From NCBI RefSeq assembly GCF_000425225.1, contig NZ_AULJ01000018.1:1-64000 (forward strand): a stretch of DNA of 64,000 bases, written 5' to 3'. The notes under the pieces were generated by a model. It had not been told where the DNA came from. It worked only from the letters and a program-made list of their open reading frames with translations, and did not search any database. Source of the stretch: Pontibacillus marinus BH030004 = DSM 16465 (lineage in GTDB: Bacteria; Bacillota; Bacilli; Bacillales; BH030062). A program made the translations under genes and the position numbers. Shown here piece after piece: positions 47,090 to 57,571 of this stretch (position 1 is its first letter; the number at the start of each line of letters is the position of its first letter).

Positions 47090-47260
47090 GGTTCCGTTTC
47101 GATATAGAGTGCGGCGGGCTGGGAAACGGGCTGCTTTCCCCGGACGAACGATCGAGCTTCCTCAGTCACTTCGTTCCCTGCGGGATCTCGCTCGCCCGTT
47201 TTTCCGGAGGAGTCAGCCCGTTTCCCAGCCCACCTTAGCAGTATGGATACTAACGGAACC
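47090..47260 (-). repeat. Family A palindromic repeat copy 2
   Basis: Bounded by GGTTCCGTT (47090-47098) and AACGGAACC (47252-47260), with GGGCTGGGAAACGGGCT and its complement as inner arms. Reverse orientation to copy 1. No gene in 47000-47673. Confidence 0.8.
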
Positions 47261-47291
47261 GCAGCCTAATTAGTATAGATGAATTATAGTT

Positions 47292-47460
47292 GGATCCGTT
47301 AACCTTAATTATAAAAGGGGGAAGGAAACGGTGAGACTCCAGTGGTATTACGATCGGGCGAGACCCCGCAGAGAGTGTAACGAACGAGGAGGCTCGAACG
47401 TGAGTCCACAGGACGCGAACCGTTTCACTGACCCCTTCCTCTTACTTAAGTAACGGATCC
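47292..47460 (+). repeat. Family A palindromic repeat copy 3
   Basis: Bounded by GGATCCGTT (47292-47300) and AACGGATCC (47452-47460). The core GAGACCCCGC and GAGGAGGCTCG is kept. The T-to-A change in the left end is matched by A-to-T in the right end relative to copies 1 and 2. Confidence 0.8.
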
Positions 47461-47482
47461 TCTCTCACTAACCTTTATTACC

Positions 47483-47517
47483 AAAAAAAATGCACAGACG
47501 ATAAAATCGCCTGTGCC
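47483..47517 (-). terminator. Intrinsic terminator of trxB
   Basis: GGCACAGGCGAT / ATCGTCTGTGCA with U8. A lone TTTCAGGCG, the core of arrays C4/C5, occurs beyond the other side, near 47578. Confidence 0.85.
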
Positions 47518-47673
47518 ATAAACTAATATTTATTAAAAGGGGGTCAATTAGTTAATTATATTGTACCCCAAAATTGTTTCAGGCGTGTTACAGCAGAATT
47601 AAAATGTAATTACGTTTAATTACGGATGATTACACAACGCTCACAACGCCCTTCACTGAGCTATTTTGAAACT

Positions 47674-48648
<975 letters not shown>

Positions 48649-48708
48649 TCATGTAATCATGGTATAAAACAACGGGTCTTTTAGTCTATTGATATGCTCA
48701 TGAGGGTA

Positions 48709-49737
48709 TCATGAGGATTCCCAAGGACCACCCTGTTCAGAAAGGCTAGGATGTCTTATGCATCCTTCTTCCCATAAGCTAATGGCTTTAGAGGGTTCAC
48801 CCGTGTGATAAGCTGAAATACTATACCATTTATAATAAGATAAGTGCCCTTTCAGCTTACTTTTTTTCAACCCAGTAAACCGCTTATAAGCTTCTTGATA
48901 ATACCCAATCTGAGAAAGGGTACATGCTACCTTAAGCTTTTGCTGTTCATGAATCGGATATACATTCAATAACTGTTGAATGTGTTGTTCAGCTTTTTCT
49001 TGTTCACCGTTCCCATGATAAAACACAGCAAGGTTACATTGCGAGTGTAAAGATTCAGGGGTTTGCTCTAACCACTTTTCCTCTAAATCAATCGCTTCCT
49101 GTCTGTCCCCATGATGAAATAATGCCAAAGCAAAATCGTGCTTAGCTGTAATGTGGGATGGAAACAAACGCATCATGTCTTCAAGAATAATCATCGCTTC
49201 TTTCCAGTTTTGCCTCTCAAGATAATAAAAGGCAGACTCCTGGTAACGAAGGAGTTCATCCTCTTCTTCTAACATAATGTCAAGTTCATCATCTTCATCA
49301 GAATCAGATTCTTCATCAATATCCATTAAGGACATGAGTTGTTCTGCTTCCTCTTTAAAATCTCCCTCAGGAGCCTTTTGGATATATTCCTTCGCATATT
49401 TTGTGGCATCATGAAACAGGCCAAGGTGTGCGTAATTGTTTGCAATTAAATAGAAACAATCCACATACTCATGGCCAAAGTCAGCGAGCACATCCATTAA
49501 TACTTGGTTTGCTGCGTTGTATTCTCCTGTTTCTGTATAAACAACGGACAATTGACATTTATATAAGGGTTGCTTTGGCGATAACTCCGAAGCTCGTTTT
49601 AGCCATCGTAAGGCCTTATCAAACTCACGCTTTCGGAACGCCTGCACACCCTTAGAAAAATAAAATTCCCCTTCTGGCTTGAAAGGGATAATATTCGCTT
49701 GTAATACTTCCTCAGAGTTTTTCGTTGAAGTATGCAT
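48709..49737 (-). CDS. Tetratricopeptide repeat protein (YvcD-like)
   Basis: A 342-aa protein with TPR-like helical pairs: AFRKREFDKALRWLKRASEL (about 29-48), YNAANQVLMDVL, AMIILEDMMRLFP, QEAIDLEEKWL, and an acidic linker ESDSDEDDELD near 143-153. No signal or membrane segment. Probably a protein-interaction scaffold. Same place as yvcD between his and trxB in B. subtilis. SD GAGGAGG. Confidence 0.85.
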   Translation of the reverse strand: MHTSTKNSEEVLQANIIPFKPEGEFYFSKGVQAFRKREFDKALRWLKRASELSPKQPLYKCQLSVVYTETGEYNAANQVLMDVLADFGHEYVDCFYLIANNYAHLGLFHDATKYAKEYIQKAPEGDFKEEAEQLMSLMDIDEESDSDEDDELDIMLEEEDELLRYQESAFYYLERQNWKEAMIILEDMMRLFPSHITAKHDFALALFHHGDRQEAIDLEEKWLEQTPESLHSQCNLAVFYHGNGEQEKAEQHIQQLLNVYPIHEQQKLKVACTLSQIGYYQEAYKRFTGLKKSKLKGHLSYYKWYSISAYHTGEPSKAISLWEEGCIRHPSLSEQGGPWESS

Positions 49738-49834
49738 CTAGGTCCTCCTCTTCGAACCAACTCAGTCTGTTCAAAAGTATATCATACTTAATAGGGGAGG
49801 ATGTAGACCATATTCCGTATTTATCCATTAAAAT

Positions 49835-50464
49835 TTACTTTTTCTTATGACGAGATTCTAAAGCTGATAAAACATCATCAAATGGCAACCCTTGCTGCGT
49901 TAGCATGAGAAGGGTATGGAAAAACAAATCGGCTGTTTCCCATTTTAACTCTTCGTTATCGTTGTTTTTAGCAGCAATAATCACTTCACTTGCCTCTTCA
50001 CCGATCTTTTTCCCAATTCGATCAACGCCACCTTGGAAAAGAGATGATGTATAAGAACCTTCAGGAAGTGTCGCTTTTCGTTCTGCTAAAACTGACTGAA
50101 GTTCATCTAAGAAAGCGTAGCGATTTTCTTTTGGGACCTCTTCTTCTCCATAAACAAATTCAGAAAAACAGCTATAATCTCCTTTATGACAAGCAGGACC
50201 ATTCGGAATCACCTGAACTAAAACCGCATCTTGATCACAGTCATAACGTATGGAATGAATCTTTTGCGTATTGCCAGAAGTTGCACCTTTATGCCAAAGC
50301 TCCTGACGTGATCTGCTGTAAAGCACAGTTTCTCCTTTTTCAAGCGTACTTGTTAAAGCTTCCTCATTCATATAAGCCAGGGTTAGCACTTCTTTGCTTC
50401 GTGCATCCTGAATAATAGCTGGGACTAATCCCTTTTCATCAAACTGAACATCTTCAACCTTCAT
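49835..50464 (-). CDS. hisIE: Bifunctional phosphoribosyl-AMP cyclohydrolase/phosphoribosyl-ATP pyrophosphatase
   Basis: A 209-aa fusion performing steps 2 and 3 of histidine synthesis. HisI domain (1-115): [24 protein letters not shown] and zinc Cys in ACHKGDYSC. HisE domain (120-205): [11 protein letters not shown] and ADLFFHTLL. Last gene of the operon; no clear terminator follows. Confidence 0.96.
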   Translation of the reverse strand: MKVEDVQFDEKGLVPAIIQDARSKEVLTLAYMNEEALTSTLEKGETVLYSRSRQELWHKGATSGNTQKIHSIRYDCDQDAVLVQVIPNGPACHKGDYSCFSEFVYGEEEVPKENRYAFLDELQSVLAERKATLPEGSYTSSLFQGGVDRIGKKIGEEASEVIIAAKNNDNEELKWETADLFFHTLLMLTQQGLPFDDVLSALESRHKKK

Positions 50465-51219
50465 CGTACGTGCACCCCACTATCTGATAAATCTTGCTTC
50501 ACACGATCTACGGATGTTTCTTTATAGTGAAAAATGGACGCTGCAAGTGCTGCATCCACTTCTGCTTTTTGAAAAACATCAACAAAATGCTGAGCGTTAC
50601 CTGCTCCTCCAGAAGCAATAACCGGGATATTGATTTCCTCCTGAACATATTGCAGTAAATCAATATCGAATCCGTTCTTTTCACCATCACGATCCATGCT
50701 TGTTAAAAGCAATTCCCCAGCTCCTAAGGATTCAACATGCTGTGCCCATTCGCCAACTTCCCACTCTGTTCCTTTTCGTCCACCATGGGTGAAAACACGC
50801 CATGAGTTCATCTCTTCATCATACTTGGCATCAATCGCCACAACCATGCATTGAGACCCAAAGTAACGCGCACCTTCTGCAACAAGCTCAGGATTTCGAA
50901 CAGCTGCTGAGTTTAGAGACACTTTATCCGCTCCAGCACGTAATATGGCACGCATATCATCAAGCGAACCAATACCGCCACCAACTGTGAACGGAATCGC
51001 TAATGTACCTGCTACTTCTCTCACAACCTCAATCATGGTCTTACGTCCTTCATGAGTAGCAGATATATCTAAAAATACAAGTTCATCTGCACCTTGTTCA
51101 TCATAAACTGTTGCAAGCTCTACAGGGTCACCTGCATCACGGATTTGTACGAACTGTATCCCTTTTACGACACGACCATCCTTAACATCGAGACAAGGAA
51201 TAATGCGTTTGGTGATCAT
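50461..51219 (-). CDS. hisF: Imidazole glycerol phosphate synthase subunit HisF
   Basis: A 252-aa cyclase subunit, TIM barrel. [15 protein letters not shown] (Asp11-type), [18 protein letters not shown] and ASGGAG. Works with HisH. ATGA overlaps at both ends. Confidence 0.97.
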   Translation of the reverse strand: MITKRIIPCLDVKDGRVVKGIQFVQIRDAGDPVELATVYDEQGADELVFLDISATHEGRKTMIEVVREVAGTLAIPFTVGGGIGSLDDMRAILRAGADKVSLNSAAVRNPELVAEGARYFGSQCMVVAIDAKYDEEMNSWRVFTHGGRKGTEWEVGEWAQHVESLGAGELLLTSMDRDGEKNGFDIDLLQYVQEEINIPVIASGGAGNAQHFVDVFQKAEVDAALAASIFHYKETSVDRVKQDLSDSGVHVR

Positions 51220-51953
51220 GGTTGATTCACCTCATTAATCGCATTCTTCAAGGTGATCTCTTTGGTATAAAGGGCTTTCCCAACAATTGCACCAGCAATG
51301 TTTCGATCTGCATAACTTTTTAATATTTTCAAATCTTCCACGTTACGCACACCACCAGAAGCGATAACCTTCTTGCCACTTTCATCCGCTAATTCTAAAA
51401 TGGCTTCAACGTTAGGTCCGCTCATCATGCCATCTTTTGAAATATCCGTGAAGATAAAGTGTTCAACACCACAATCCGCAAAATATTTTCCGACTTCTGA
51501 TACCGATTTGTCCGAATTGTTCATCCAACCATTCGTTGCAACATACCCGTCTCGAGCATCAAGCCCAATTGCGATCTGATCTCCATAAGTAGAAATCAGA
51601 CGCTTTGTAAGTTCTGGGTTTGAAACAGCAAGACTACCGATAACAACACGATTTATCCCTTGCTGTAAATAGAATGTCACATCCTCTTCTTTGCGGATGC
51701 CACCTCCCATTTGAACTTTAATTGGTAAGTCATTTGCAATATTCAAGATGTGATTTGCGTTCACGCGTTTCCCATCACGGGCACCATCTAGGTCAACGAT
51801 ATGAATCCAATCCGCTCCTTGCTCAACAAAGTCTTGAGCAACTTCATAAGGAGAATCTCCATAGACCGTCTCACGATTAAAATCACCTTGTTGCAGGCGT
51901 ACACATTTTCCATCTTTTAAATCTATAGCTGGGTACACAATAAATTGGCTCAT
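51216..51953 (-). CDS. hisA: ProFAR isomerase HisA
   Basis: A 245-aa TIM barrel. [37 protein letters not shown] and ASGGVRN. Fourth step of the pathway. Overlaps hisH and hisF by 4 bp. Confidence 0.97.
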   Translation of the reverse strand: MSQFIVYPAIDLKDGKCVRLQQGDFNRETVYGDSPYEVAQDFVEQGADWIHIVDLDGARDGKRVNANHILNIANDLPIKVQMGGGIRKEEDVTFYLQQGINRVVIGSLAVSNPELTKRLISTYGDQIAIGLDARDGYVATNGWMNNSDKSVSEVGKYFADCGVEHFIFTDISKDGMMSGPNVEAILELADESGKKVIASGGVRNVEDLKILKSYADRNIAGAIVGKALYTKEITLKNAINEVNQP

Positions 51954-52597
51954 TCGATAACTCCTTTGTGATTAGATTCATAAACATACTGACAATAATT
52001 TTTCAAAATGGCCATGCCTGCTGAACTACTTTTCTCAGGGTGAAATTGAGCTCCGAGTACATGACCTTTTCCTACTATTGCCGGTACTTCCGTTTCATAG
52101 TTAGCACTTGCTACCACTACATCTTCCTTCGTATCAACATAAAACGAGTGAACGAAATAAACGTAATCCTCTACAACATCACGAAGCAAAATGGAATCAG
52201 GGCGTTTGTGATTTAATAGGTTCCAACCCATGTGCGGAATTTTATAGCGTGTGCCGTTTTCATCCACACCCTTGAATCGAACAACTTTTCCAGGAAGAAA
52301 ACCAAGCCCTTTGGTTGGTGTAACTTCCTCACTTTCTTCAAATAATAGCTGCATCCCAAGACAAATGCCAAGCAAAGGAACTCCTTCTTCTACTTTTCTT
52401 CTCAAAAAGTCCGCCATGCCTGATTCGTTTAATGCACTCATGGCATCAGGAAAAGCACCTACACCGGGTAGCAAGAGACCTTCACAAGCATCCAGTTCAT
52501 CCCACTTATCTGATATTGTATAAGAAACATCTAGACGTTCAAGTGCCTTGGAAACACTATAGAGATTTCCCATCCCATAATCGATGATTCCAATCAT
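51950..52597 (-). CDS. hisH: Imidazole glycerol phosphate synthase subunit HisH
   Basis: A 215-aa class I glutamine amidotransferase that supplies ammonia to HisF. Nucleophile Cys in LLGICLGMQLLFE (about 80), His/Glu in GAQFHPEKS. Starts one base after hisB stop. Confidence 0.97.
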   Translation of the reverse strand: MIGIIDYGMGNLYSVSKALERLDVSYTISDKWDELDACEGLLLPGVGAFPDAMSALNESGMADFLRRKVEEGVPLLGICLGMQLLFEESEEVTPTKGLGFLPGKVVRFKGVDENGTRYKIPHMGWNLLNHKRPDSILLRDVVEDYVYFVHSFYVDTKEDVVVASANYETEVPAIVGKGHVLGAQFHPEKSSSAGMAILKNYCQYVYESNHKGVIE

Positions 52598-53191
52598 TTA
52601 TAAACTTCCTTTCGTCGACATGATACCCTGGATACGAGGGTCAATTTGTGTCGCCTCATCCAGTGCTCTTGCTGTAGCTTTAAATATCGCTTCAATAATA
52701 TGGTGTGTATTCGTGCCATGATGCAGCACAATATGTAAATTCATACGTGCCTCAAGAGCTAGCTTCCAGAAAAATTCATGGGCATTCTCCGTATCAAACG
52801 TCCCCACTTTTTCAGATGGAAGATCCACTTTCCACTCAAGATGTGGGCGATCACTAAGGTCAACTGCCACTGTCACAAGCGTTTCATCCATCGGAAGCGA
52901 AAAGGAACCATAACGTTTAATTCCTTCTTTTTCACCTAGAGCCTGACGCAATGCTTGACCCAGACAGATTCCGATATCCTCAGTCAGGTGATGGTCATCA
53001 ACCTCAACGTCGCCCGTTCCTTTTACAGAAAGGTCGAAAAAACCGTGCTTTTTAAAAAGCTCGAGCATGTGTGTCATGAAAGGTACCTGTGTATCAACAA
53101 ACCCAGCTCCACTGCCATCTAAAAGAAGATCTAGTGAAATACTTGTTTCCCCAGTTGTACGTTCGATATGGCTTCTACGTTCCTTTGTCAT
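52598..53191 (-). CDS. hisB: Imidazoleglycerol-phosphate dehydratase
   Basis: A 197-aa dehydratase only, with no fused phosphatase. Manganese-binding [14 protein letters not shown] near 66-79, FMTHML and [11 protein letters not shown] motifs. Histidinol phosphatase must come from elsewhere. Confidence 0.97.
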   Translation of the reverse strand: MTKERRSHIERTTGETSISLDLLLDGSGAGFVDTQVPFMTHMLELFKKHGFFDLSVKGTGDVEVDDHHLTEDIGICLGQALRQALGEKEGIKRYGSFSLPMDETLVTVAVDLSDRPHLEWKVDLPSEKVGTFDTENAHEFFWKLALEARMNLHIVLHHGTNTHHIIEAIFKATARALDEATQIDPRIQGIMSTKGSL

Positions 53192-54465
53192 GACTCATCA
53201 CGATCCTTTCTGGATTCAATCGCGCGTGCGTGAGCTTCTAATCCTTCTAGGCGAGCAAAACGCGCAATCTTATCTGCATCTCGGTTGTAAGCTTGTTCAC
53301 TGTAATAAATGACACTCGATTTCTTCACAAAATCATCTACATTTAACGGGCTAGAGAAGCGAGCTGTGCCACTAGTAGGAAGAACGTGGTTAGGACCGGC
53401 AAAATAATCGCCTACTGGTTCTGAACTGTATCGCCCAAGGAAGATCGCTCCTGCATGCTTAATACTTCCTAGCAAGGACATCGGCTCCTTCGTCATAACT
53501 TCTAAGTGCTCAGGAGCTAGTGAATTCACTGTATCTAAGGCTTCTTGGATATTTTTACAGAGAATGATGCCACCCTCATTTTCAATACTTACACGGGCAA
53601 TAGCATGACGCGGAAGATCAGCGAGTTGAGCGTTCACTTCATTGGCCACTTTTTCAGCAAGTTCTGCTGACGTTGTAACTAATACACTTGCAGAACGTTC
53701 ATCATGTTCAGCCTGAGATAATAAATCTGCCGCTACTTCATTCGCTCTCGCTGACTCATCTGCTAATACCACGATCTCACTTGGACCAGCAATCATATCA
53801 ATGTCTACATCCCCAAACACTTCACGTTTAGCTAATGCGACAAAAATATTGCCTGGACCTACAATTTTATCTACTGGCGCTATCGATTCTGTTCCGTAAG
53901 CAAGACCTGCAATGGCTTGTGCGCCACCTACTTTATAAATCTCTCGAACCCCAGCTATGTGAGCTGCCGCAAGCACTCCTGCTGGTACTGTTCCCGCTTC
54001 TGAAGGAGGTGTTACCATCGCAATACGCTCAACACCCGCTACTACTGCTGGCATTAGATTCATAAATACAGAGGAAGGATAAGCGGCGGTTCCTCCTGGT
54101 ACATACACACCTACGGCATCAAGAGGGGTCACTTTTTGTCCAAGCATCGTCCCATCAGGCTTCGTGTCAAACCAGGACTGACGCACTTGCTTTTCATGGA
54201 ATGAGCGAATGTTGGCAGCTGCTTCACGCAAAATCTGCAGATCCTCATCCTCCATCTCTGCTAAAGCAGAATCAATCTCATCCTGTGTTACTTGTAACGT
54301 TTCAAGGTCTGCGCCATCCAACTTTCTGGTGTATCGGAGGAGCGCTTCGTCTTTTTCATTTTGTACATCTTCAATGATCGTCTGGACGACTTTGCGCTGT
54401 TCCTCTGTACCGCCGTCGACTCCTCGCTTTAACGTTTCAATCTCATCTGGTTTAACAATTCTCAT
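53188..54465 (-). CDS. hisD: Histidinol dehydrogenase
   Basis: A 425-aa zinc enzyme that oxidises histidinol twice to histidine. [46 protein letters not shown] (catalytic Glu/His area) and [12 protein letters not shown]. Eleven bp after hisG. Confidence 0.97.
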   Translation of the reverse strand: MRIVKPDEIETLKRGVDGGTEEQRKVVQTIIEDVQNEKDEALLRYTRKLDGADLETLQVTQDEIDSALAEMEDEDLQILREAAANIRSFHEKQVRQSWFDTKPDGTMLGQKVTPLDAVGVYVPGGTAAYPSSVFMNLMPAVVAGVERIAMVTPPSEAGTVPAGVLAAAHIAGVREIYKVGGAQAIAGLAYGTESIAPVDKIVGPGNIFVALAKREVFGDVDIDMIAGPSEIVVLADESARANEVAADLLSQAEHDERSASVLVTTSAELAEKVANEVNAQLADLPRHAIARVSIENEGGIILCKNIQEALDTVNSLAPEHLEVMTKEPMSLLGSIKHAGAIFLGRYSSEPVGDYFAGPNHVLPTSGTARFSSPLNVDDFVKKSSVIYYSEQAYNRDADKIARFARLEGLEAHARAIESRKDRDES

Positions 54466-54476
54466 AACGTCTCCCC

Positions 54477-55097
54477 CTAGATTTCTTGACTTAAATCCGT
54501 AATAATCGGGTCAATTACCTGACTTTTAATTCGGTAGCTTACTGGATTCACAATAAATCTTGACGTAATATCTGCAATTTTTTCATACTCCACAAGTCCG
54601 TTTTCACGTAAAGTACGTCCTGAGGAAACGATATCGACAATCCGATCGGTTAACCCAATGAGTGGAGCGAGTTCAATCGATCCGTTTAACGGAATGATCT
54701 CGATTTGCTCACCTTGCTCTCTGAAGTATTCAGATGCAACTCTTGGATACTTCGTAGCAATTTTAGGTGCGATTTTACTAAGCGGTTTGTCTGGCAGTCC
54801 CGCTACCGCTAAGTAACATGGGCTAATTTCTAAATCCAATACTTCATATACATCTCGATCTTGCTCCAATAAAACATCTTTCCCTGCAATACCGCAATCT
54901 GCAGCACCATATTCAACATAGGTGACAACATCCATTGGCTTAGCAAGCATCAAGCGCATTTTATACTCCGGAAACTCCAGAATTAATTTACGAGACTCTT
55001 CAACATCGGTAAAATCATATCCAATTTTCTTCAATAGTTGAGCCGCTTCATCAAAAATACGGCCTTTAGGCATGGCAATGGTTAACCAATCATTCAT
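54477..55097 (-). CDS. hisG: ATP phosphoribosyltransferase, short form HisG
   Basis: A 206-aa short-type catalytic subunit that needs His[26 protein letters not shown] and the PRPP loop [14 protein letters not shown]. It lacks the C-terminal regulatory domain. ATG 55097 with AAGGAGG overlaps hisZ by 8 bp. Confidence 0.96.
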   Translation of the reverse strand: MNDWLTIAMPKGRIFDEAAQLLKKIGYDFTDVEESRKLILEFPEYKMRLMLAKPMDVVTYVEYGAADCGIAGKDVLLEQDRDVYEVLDLEISPCYLAVAGLPDKPLSKIAPKIATKYPRVASEYFREQGEQIEIIPLNGSIELAPLIGLTDRIVDIVSSGRTLRENGLVEYEKIADITSRFIVNPVSYRIKSQVIDPIITDLSQEI

Positions 55098-56271
55098 GGT
55101 CAGCTCCTCCTTCCGACAGATCAATCAATTTCGTGAATTCTTCGTTTTGGAGAGCTTTTTCTTCAATATTGTTTCGATGCTGAAGAACAACTCGACTCCC
55201 CTCTCCTCTTAAATCCTTCGCTTCTTTAAGTGCTTTTTGAAAGGAGCGATCATCAAAAAGAATAAGCGTACGATTATTTTCTGCATTTTGCTGATTAACA
55301 GCTTCAACTAAACGGTCCAAACGTACAGCAAAACCTGTAGCTGAGGCTTCTGTTTGGAAGGAAGGCAGAAGCTGATCATAGCGTCCTCCATTGCATAGTA
55401 AAGAACCTAACTCAGGAGCATAGCCTTCAAATAAAATTCCAGAATAGTAGCTCATATGACTGATCAGGTTAAGGTCATAGGACACATACTCGGTCACACC
55501 ATAGCTTTCTAAAATTTCGTGTAGTTGCTGAAGCTCATGAATCGCCTCATGACAAGCACCATTTTTCGTAATATTCTTGGCAGTTGAAAGGACATCTTCT
55601 TCCCCTCGGAGAGATAGGAGTTGTTTTAAGCGGTCTTGATCCTCTTTTGAGATATCTGTATCTTGTAACGCCTTACGAAATCCAACGTAATTTTTTCTAT
55701 ATAAAAAGCGGAGGAAAAGCTCAGACGTTTCCTGGTCATCACCAAAGATCTCTTTTAGTAGACCTTTTACATATCCAATGTGACCCACTGTAAGTTGAAA
55801 ATGATCCAACCCAGCCTCTTTTAATGTTTGAACCTGAAGAGCGATCACCTCAGCATCCGCATAGATGGAGTTTTCCCCGATATACTCCACACCTACTTGC
55901 TCAAACTGTGCAGGCTTTCCACCTTCTATTTGCTGTGCGCGAAATACAGGTCCATCATATGCTAAACGAACCGGAAATCCTTGCTCTTTAAGTTGAGAAG
56001 CAGCAACACGCGCGATCGGTGCCGTCATATCAGGTCGAAGGACAAGTGTATGCCCTTGCTGGTCGAGTAGTTTAAACAATTGCGTTTCATCAATCGCACT
56101 CGCTTCCCCAACCGTTTCTAAGTATTCAAGCATTGGCGTATCTAAAAATTGATACCCCCAAGACTCAATGGCATTAGAAAGCGCTTCTCTTGCCTTTCGC
56201 TTTTGATTATAAAAAAACGGGAGTGTATCCCGCATTCCTAGTGGTTTTTCGAACATAAGACGATTAGCCAA
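55090..56271 (-). CDS. hisZ: ATP phosphoribosyltransferase regulatory subunit HisZ
   Basis: A 393-aa HisRS paralogue giving His feedback control to short HisG. Class II aaRS motif [12 protein letters not shown] (about 79-90) and [11 protein letters not shown]; catalytic histidine-tRNA residues are not needed. TTG 56271 has AGAGAGGGG nine bases upstream; ATG 56256 lacks a site. First gene of the operon. Confidence 0.93.
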   Translation of the reverse strand: MANRLMFEKPLGMRDTLPFFYNQKRKAREALSNAIESWGYQFLDTPMLEYLETVGEASAIDETQLFKLLDQQGHTLVLRPDMTAPIARVAASQLKEQGFPVRLAYDGPVFRAQQIEGGKPAQFEQVGVEYIGENSIYADAEVIALQVQTLKEAGLDHFQLTVGHIGYVKGLLKEIFGDDQETSELFLRFLYRKNYVGFRKALQDTDISKEDQDRLKQLLSLRGEEDVLSTAKNITKNGACHEAIHELQQLHEILESYGVTEYVSYDLNLISHMSYYSGILFEGYAPELGSLLCNGGRYDQLLPSFQTEASATGFAVRLDRLVEAVNQQNAENNRTLILFDDRSFQKALKEAKDLRGEGSRVVLQHRNNIEEKALQNEEFTKLIDLSEGGADHE

Positions 56272-56335
56272 AACAACGAACCCCTCTCTTTAAATATATA
56301 TGCGTATAACATTCTGAATCCTTTAGTCTGCTAAT

Positions 56336-56364
56336 ACGATAACAAAATAAAGTTTTCCGGTCAA
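56336..56364 (-). promoter_or_regulatory. Probable SigA promoter of the his operon
   Basis: Minus strand TTGACC (56364-56359), 17-bp spacer, TATCGT (56341-56336), about 65 bp before hisZ. No T-box or other leader motif seen between it and hisZ. Confidence 0.65.
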
Positions 56365-56465
56365 CCAAAATTCCTCATCTTATCTATTCCCTAAAATGCT
56401 TGTACAAATCTGGGGATGTTGACCTTAGAGTTGAGCTTTACGCTGCGTTGGTGCTGGCGGGGGCG

Positions 56466-56607
56466 AGCGCCTGCATTTCGTGCAAGATCGCCTGAATATG
56501 ATCTTCAATAACCTGAATATCTAGAACAACCGCCCGAACCGGGATGCCCACCACCTGAATGTCACTTGCGATCGCCTGAATCAGAGCAGAAACCGCCCGA
56601 ACGCAAC
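56466..56607. repeat. 21-bp phased tandem array C4
   Basis: Six to seven units: starts at 56487, 56508, 56529, 56550, 56571 and 56592, exactly 21 bp apart, with a poorer unit before. Conserved half ATCGCCTGAAT or ACCGCCCGAAC, which is the reverse complement of the C5 core. Variable halves unrelated. The bio terminator abuts it. Confidence 0.85.
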
Positions 56608-56641
56608 AAAAAAGCCTGAAACGCATCACACGTTCCAGGCT
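56608..56641 (-). terminator. Terminator of the bioY unit
   Basis: AGCCTGGAACG / CGTTTCAGGCT with U6. Confidence 0.88.
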
Positions 56642-56650
56642 CACCTCGAC

Positions 56651-56796
56651 TTACCCAATAGTAGTTTCTTCTTCATTTGTAACATAATCAATCTCAAACC
56701 CAGCATTTCTAATCATCTGGTGGTCTTTGTTACACTCTTTCCCCTCTGTAGTTATGTATTCGCCAACAAAGATCAAATTGGCTGGATATAAACTAA
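56651..56796 (-). pseudogene. C-terminal remnant of biotin synthase bioB
   Basis: The about 47 codons before the stop at 56651 read FSLYPANLIFVGEYITTEGK and NKDHQMIRNAGFEI, matching the end of BioB (the LYxANSIFVGDYLTT-DHKM-DLGFE block). Nothing upstream matches the radical-SAM core; bioY's stop lies only a few bases before the remnant. This looks like a bioY-bioB gene pair from which most of bioB was deleted. It is in a different frame from bioY and has no start or SD of its own. Confidence 0.78.
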
Positions 56797-56801
56797 AAGT
56801 C

Positions 56802-57404
56802 TTATGCTGCTTCGTTTTGTTGTCTACGAAGCTGACTGCGAGATAACACACTACGTTCAAGTCGGAATGCGAATACACCGGCTAATGCAGATAAAATTAA
56901 ATCTTTCGGTAGTGGGGCCACCATCCACGCCCATGCCATAGAATAAGAGAAGCCTTCTGGAGCGCCATACCATAGTACGTAAGCTGCATACATCCAATTC
57001 GTACCAAAAACATAATTGATCGTCATACCAATAATGCCAGCAATGACATAACGAGGTAATGTACGATTGTTTTCAGTAAGTTTACCAACTACATAAGCTA
57101 CAAGAATAAAAGATAAAATAAATCCAAATGTAGGACTAAGTAATGAACCAAAACCACCGCCAAACCTAGCAAAAATCGGTGCGCCAGCTAGTCCAACTAA
57201 CATATAAACCGTCATAGACATAGCCCCTAAACGGCTGCCCAATACAAGACCTGCTAACACGGCAAAGAACGTTTGCAATGTAATCGGAACGCCTCCTACT
57301 ACCATAAATGGGACCCATGCCACGATATTAGCTCCAATCGCCATCAAAGCTACAAATAAACTCCCCATCGTAATATCAAGTGGTGTCATCTTTCTTGATT
57401 TCAT
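56802..57404 (-). CDS. bioY: Biotin transporter BioY
   Basis: A 200-aa S-component for biotin uptake (ECF-type or solo). About six hydrophobic helices; motifs PFMVVGGVPITLQTFF (about 30-45) and GSRLGAMSMTVYMLVGLAGAP split over 52-75. ATG 57404 with AGGAGG; the longer 57494 start crosses the operator. The last about 15 residues are polar and could have been changed by the deletion that removed bioB. Confidence 0.93.
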   Translation of the reverse strand: MKSRKMTPLDITMGSLFVALMAIGANIVAWVPFMVVGGVPITLQTFFAVLAGLVLGSRLGAMSMTVYMLVGLAGAPIFARFGGGFGSLLSPTFGFILSFILVAYVVGKLTENNRTLPRYVIAGIIGMTINYVFGTNWMYAAYVLWYGAPEGFSYSMAWAWMVAPLPKDLILSALAGVFAFRLERSVLSRSQLRRQQNEAA

Positions 57405-57432
57405 CGTTACTCCTCCTAAACTCAAAGTTATC

Positions 57433-57474
57433 GTTAACCTTTTAAGTGTTAAGTTAACATAAATATAGGTTAAC
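57433..57474 (-). promoter_or_regulatory. BirA-type operator region of bioY
   Basis: Three GTTAAC cores at 57433, 57453 and 57469. The first two, 20 bp apart, fit the BirA dyad (GTTAACC...GGTTAAC); the third extends it. Consistent with repression by biotin-loaded BirA. Confidence 0.7.
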
Positions 57475-57571
57475 ATAAGGTTCAGGGATTTCATATATAA
57501 TTTTTTGCATAAATACAGAAAAACACCCTGCCTTCATCACTCAAAAGGCTAGGGTGCTTCAATCATTTCAT

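Noticed and set aside
47578-47586. Seventh 21-bp array near trxB
   Set aside because: Only one TTTCAGGCG core present, with no second unit in phase.
56272-56335. His T-box leader upstream of hisZ
   Set aside because: The leader is only about 65 bp and has no T-box sequence or terminator.
56438-56644. 68-aa ORF in the his-bio spacer
   Set aside because: Reads through array C4 and the terminator.
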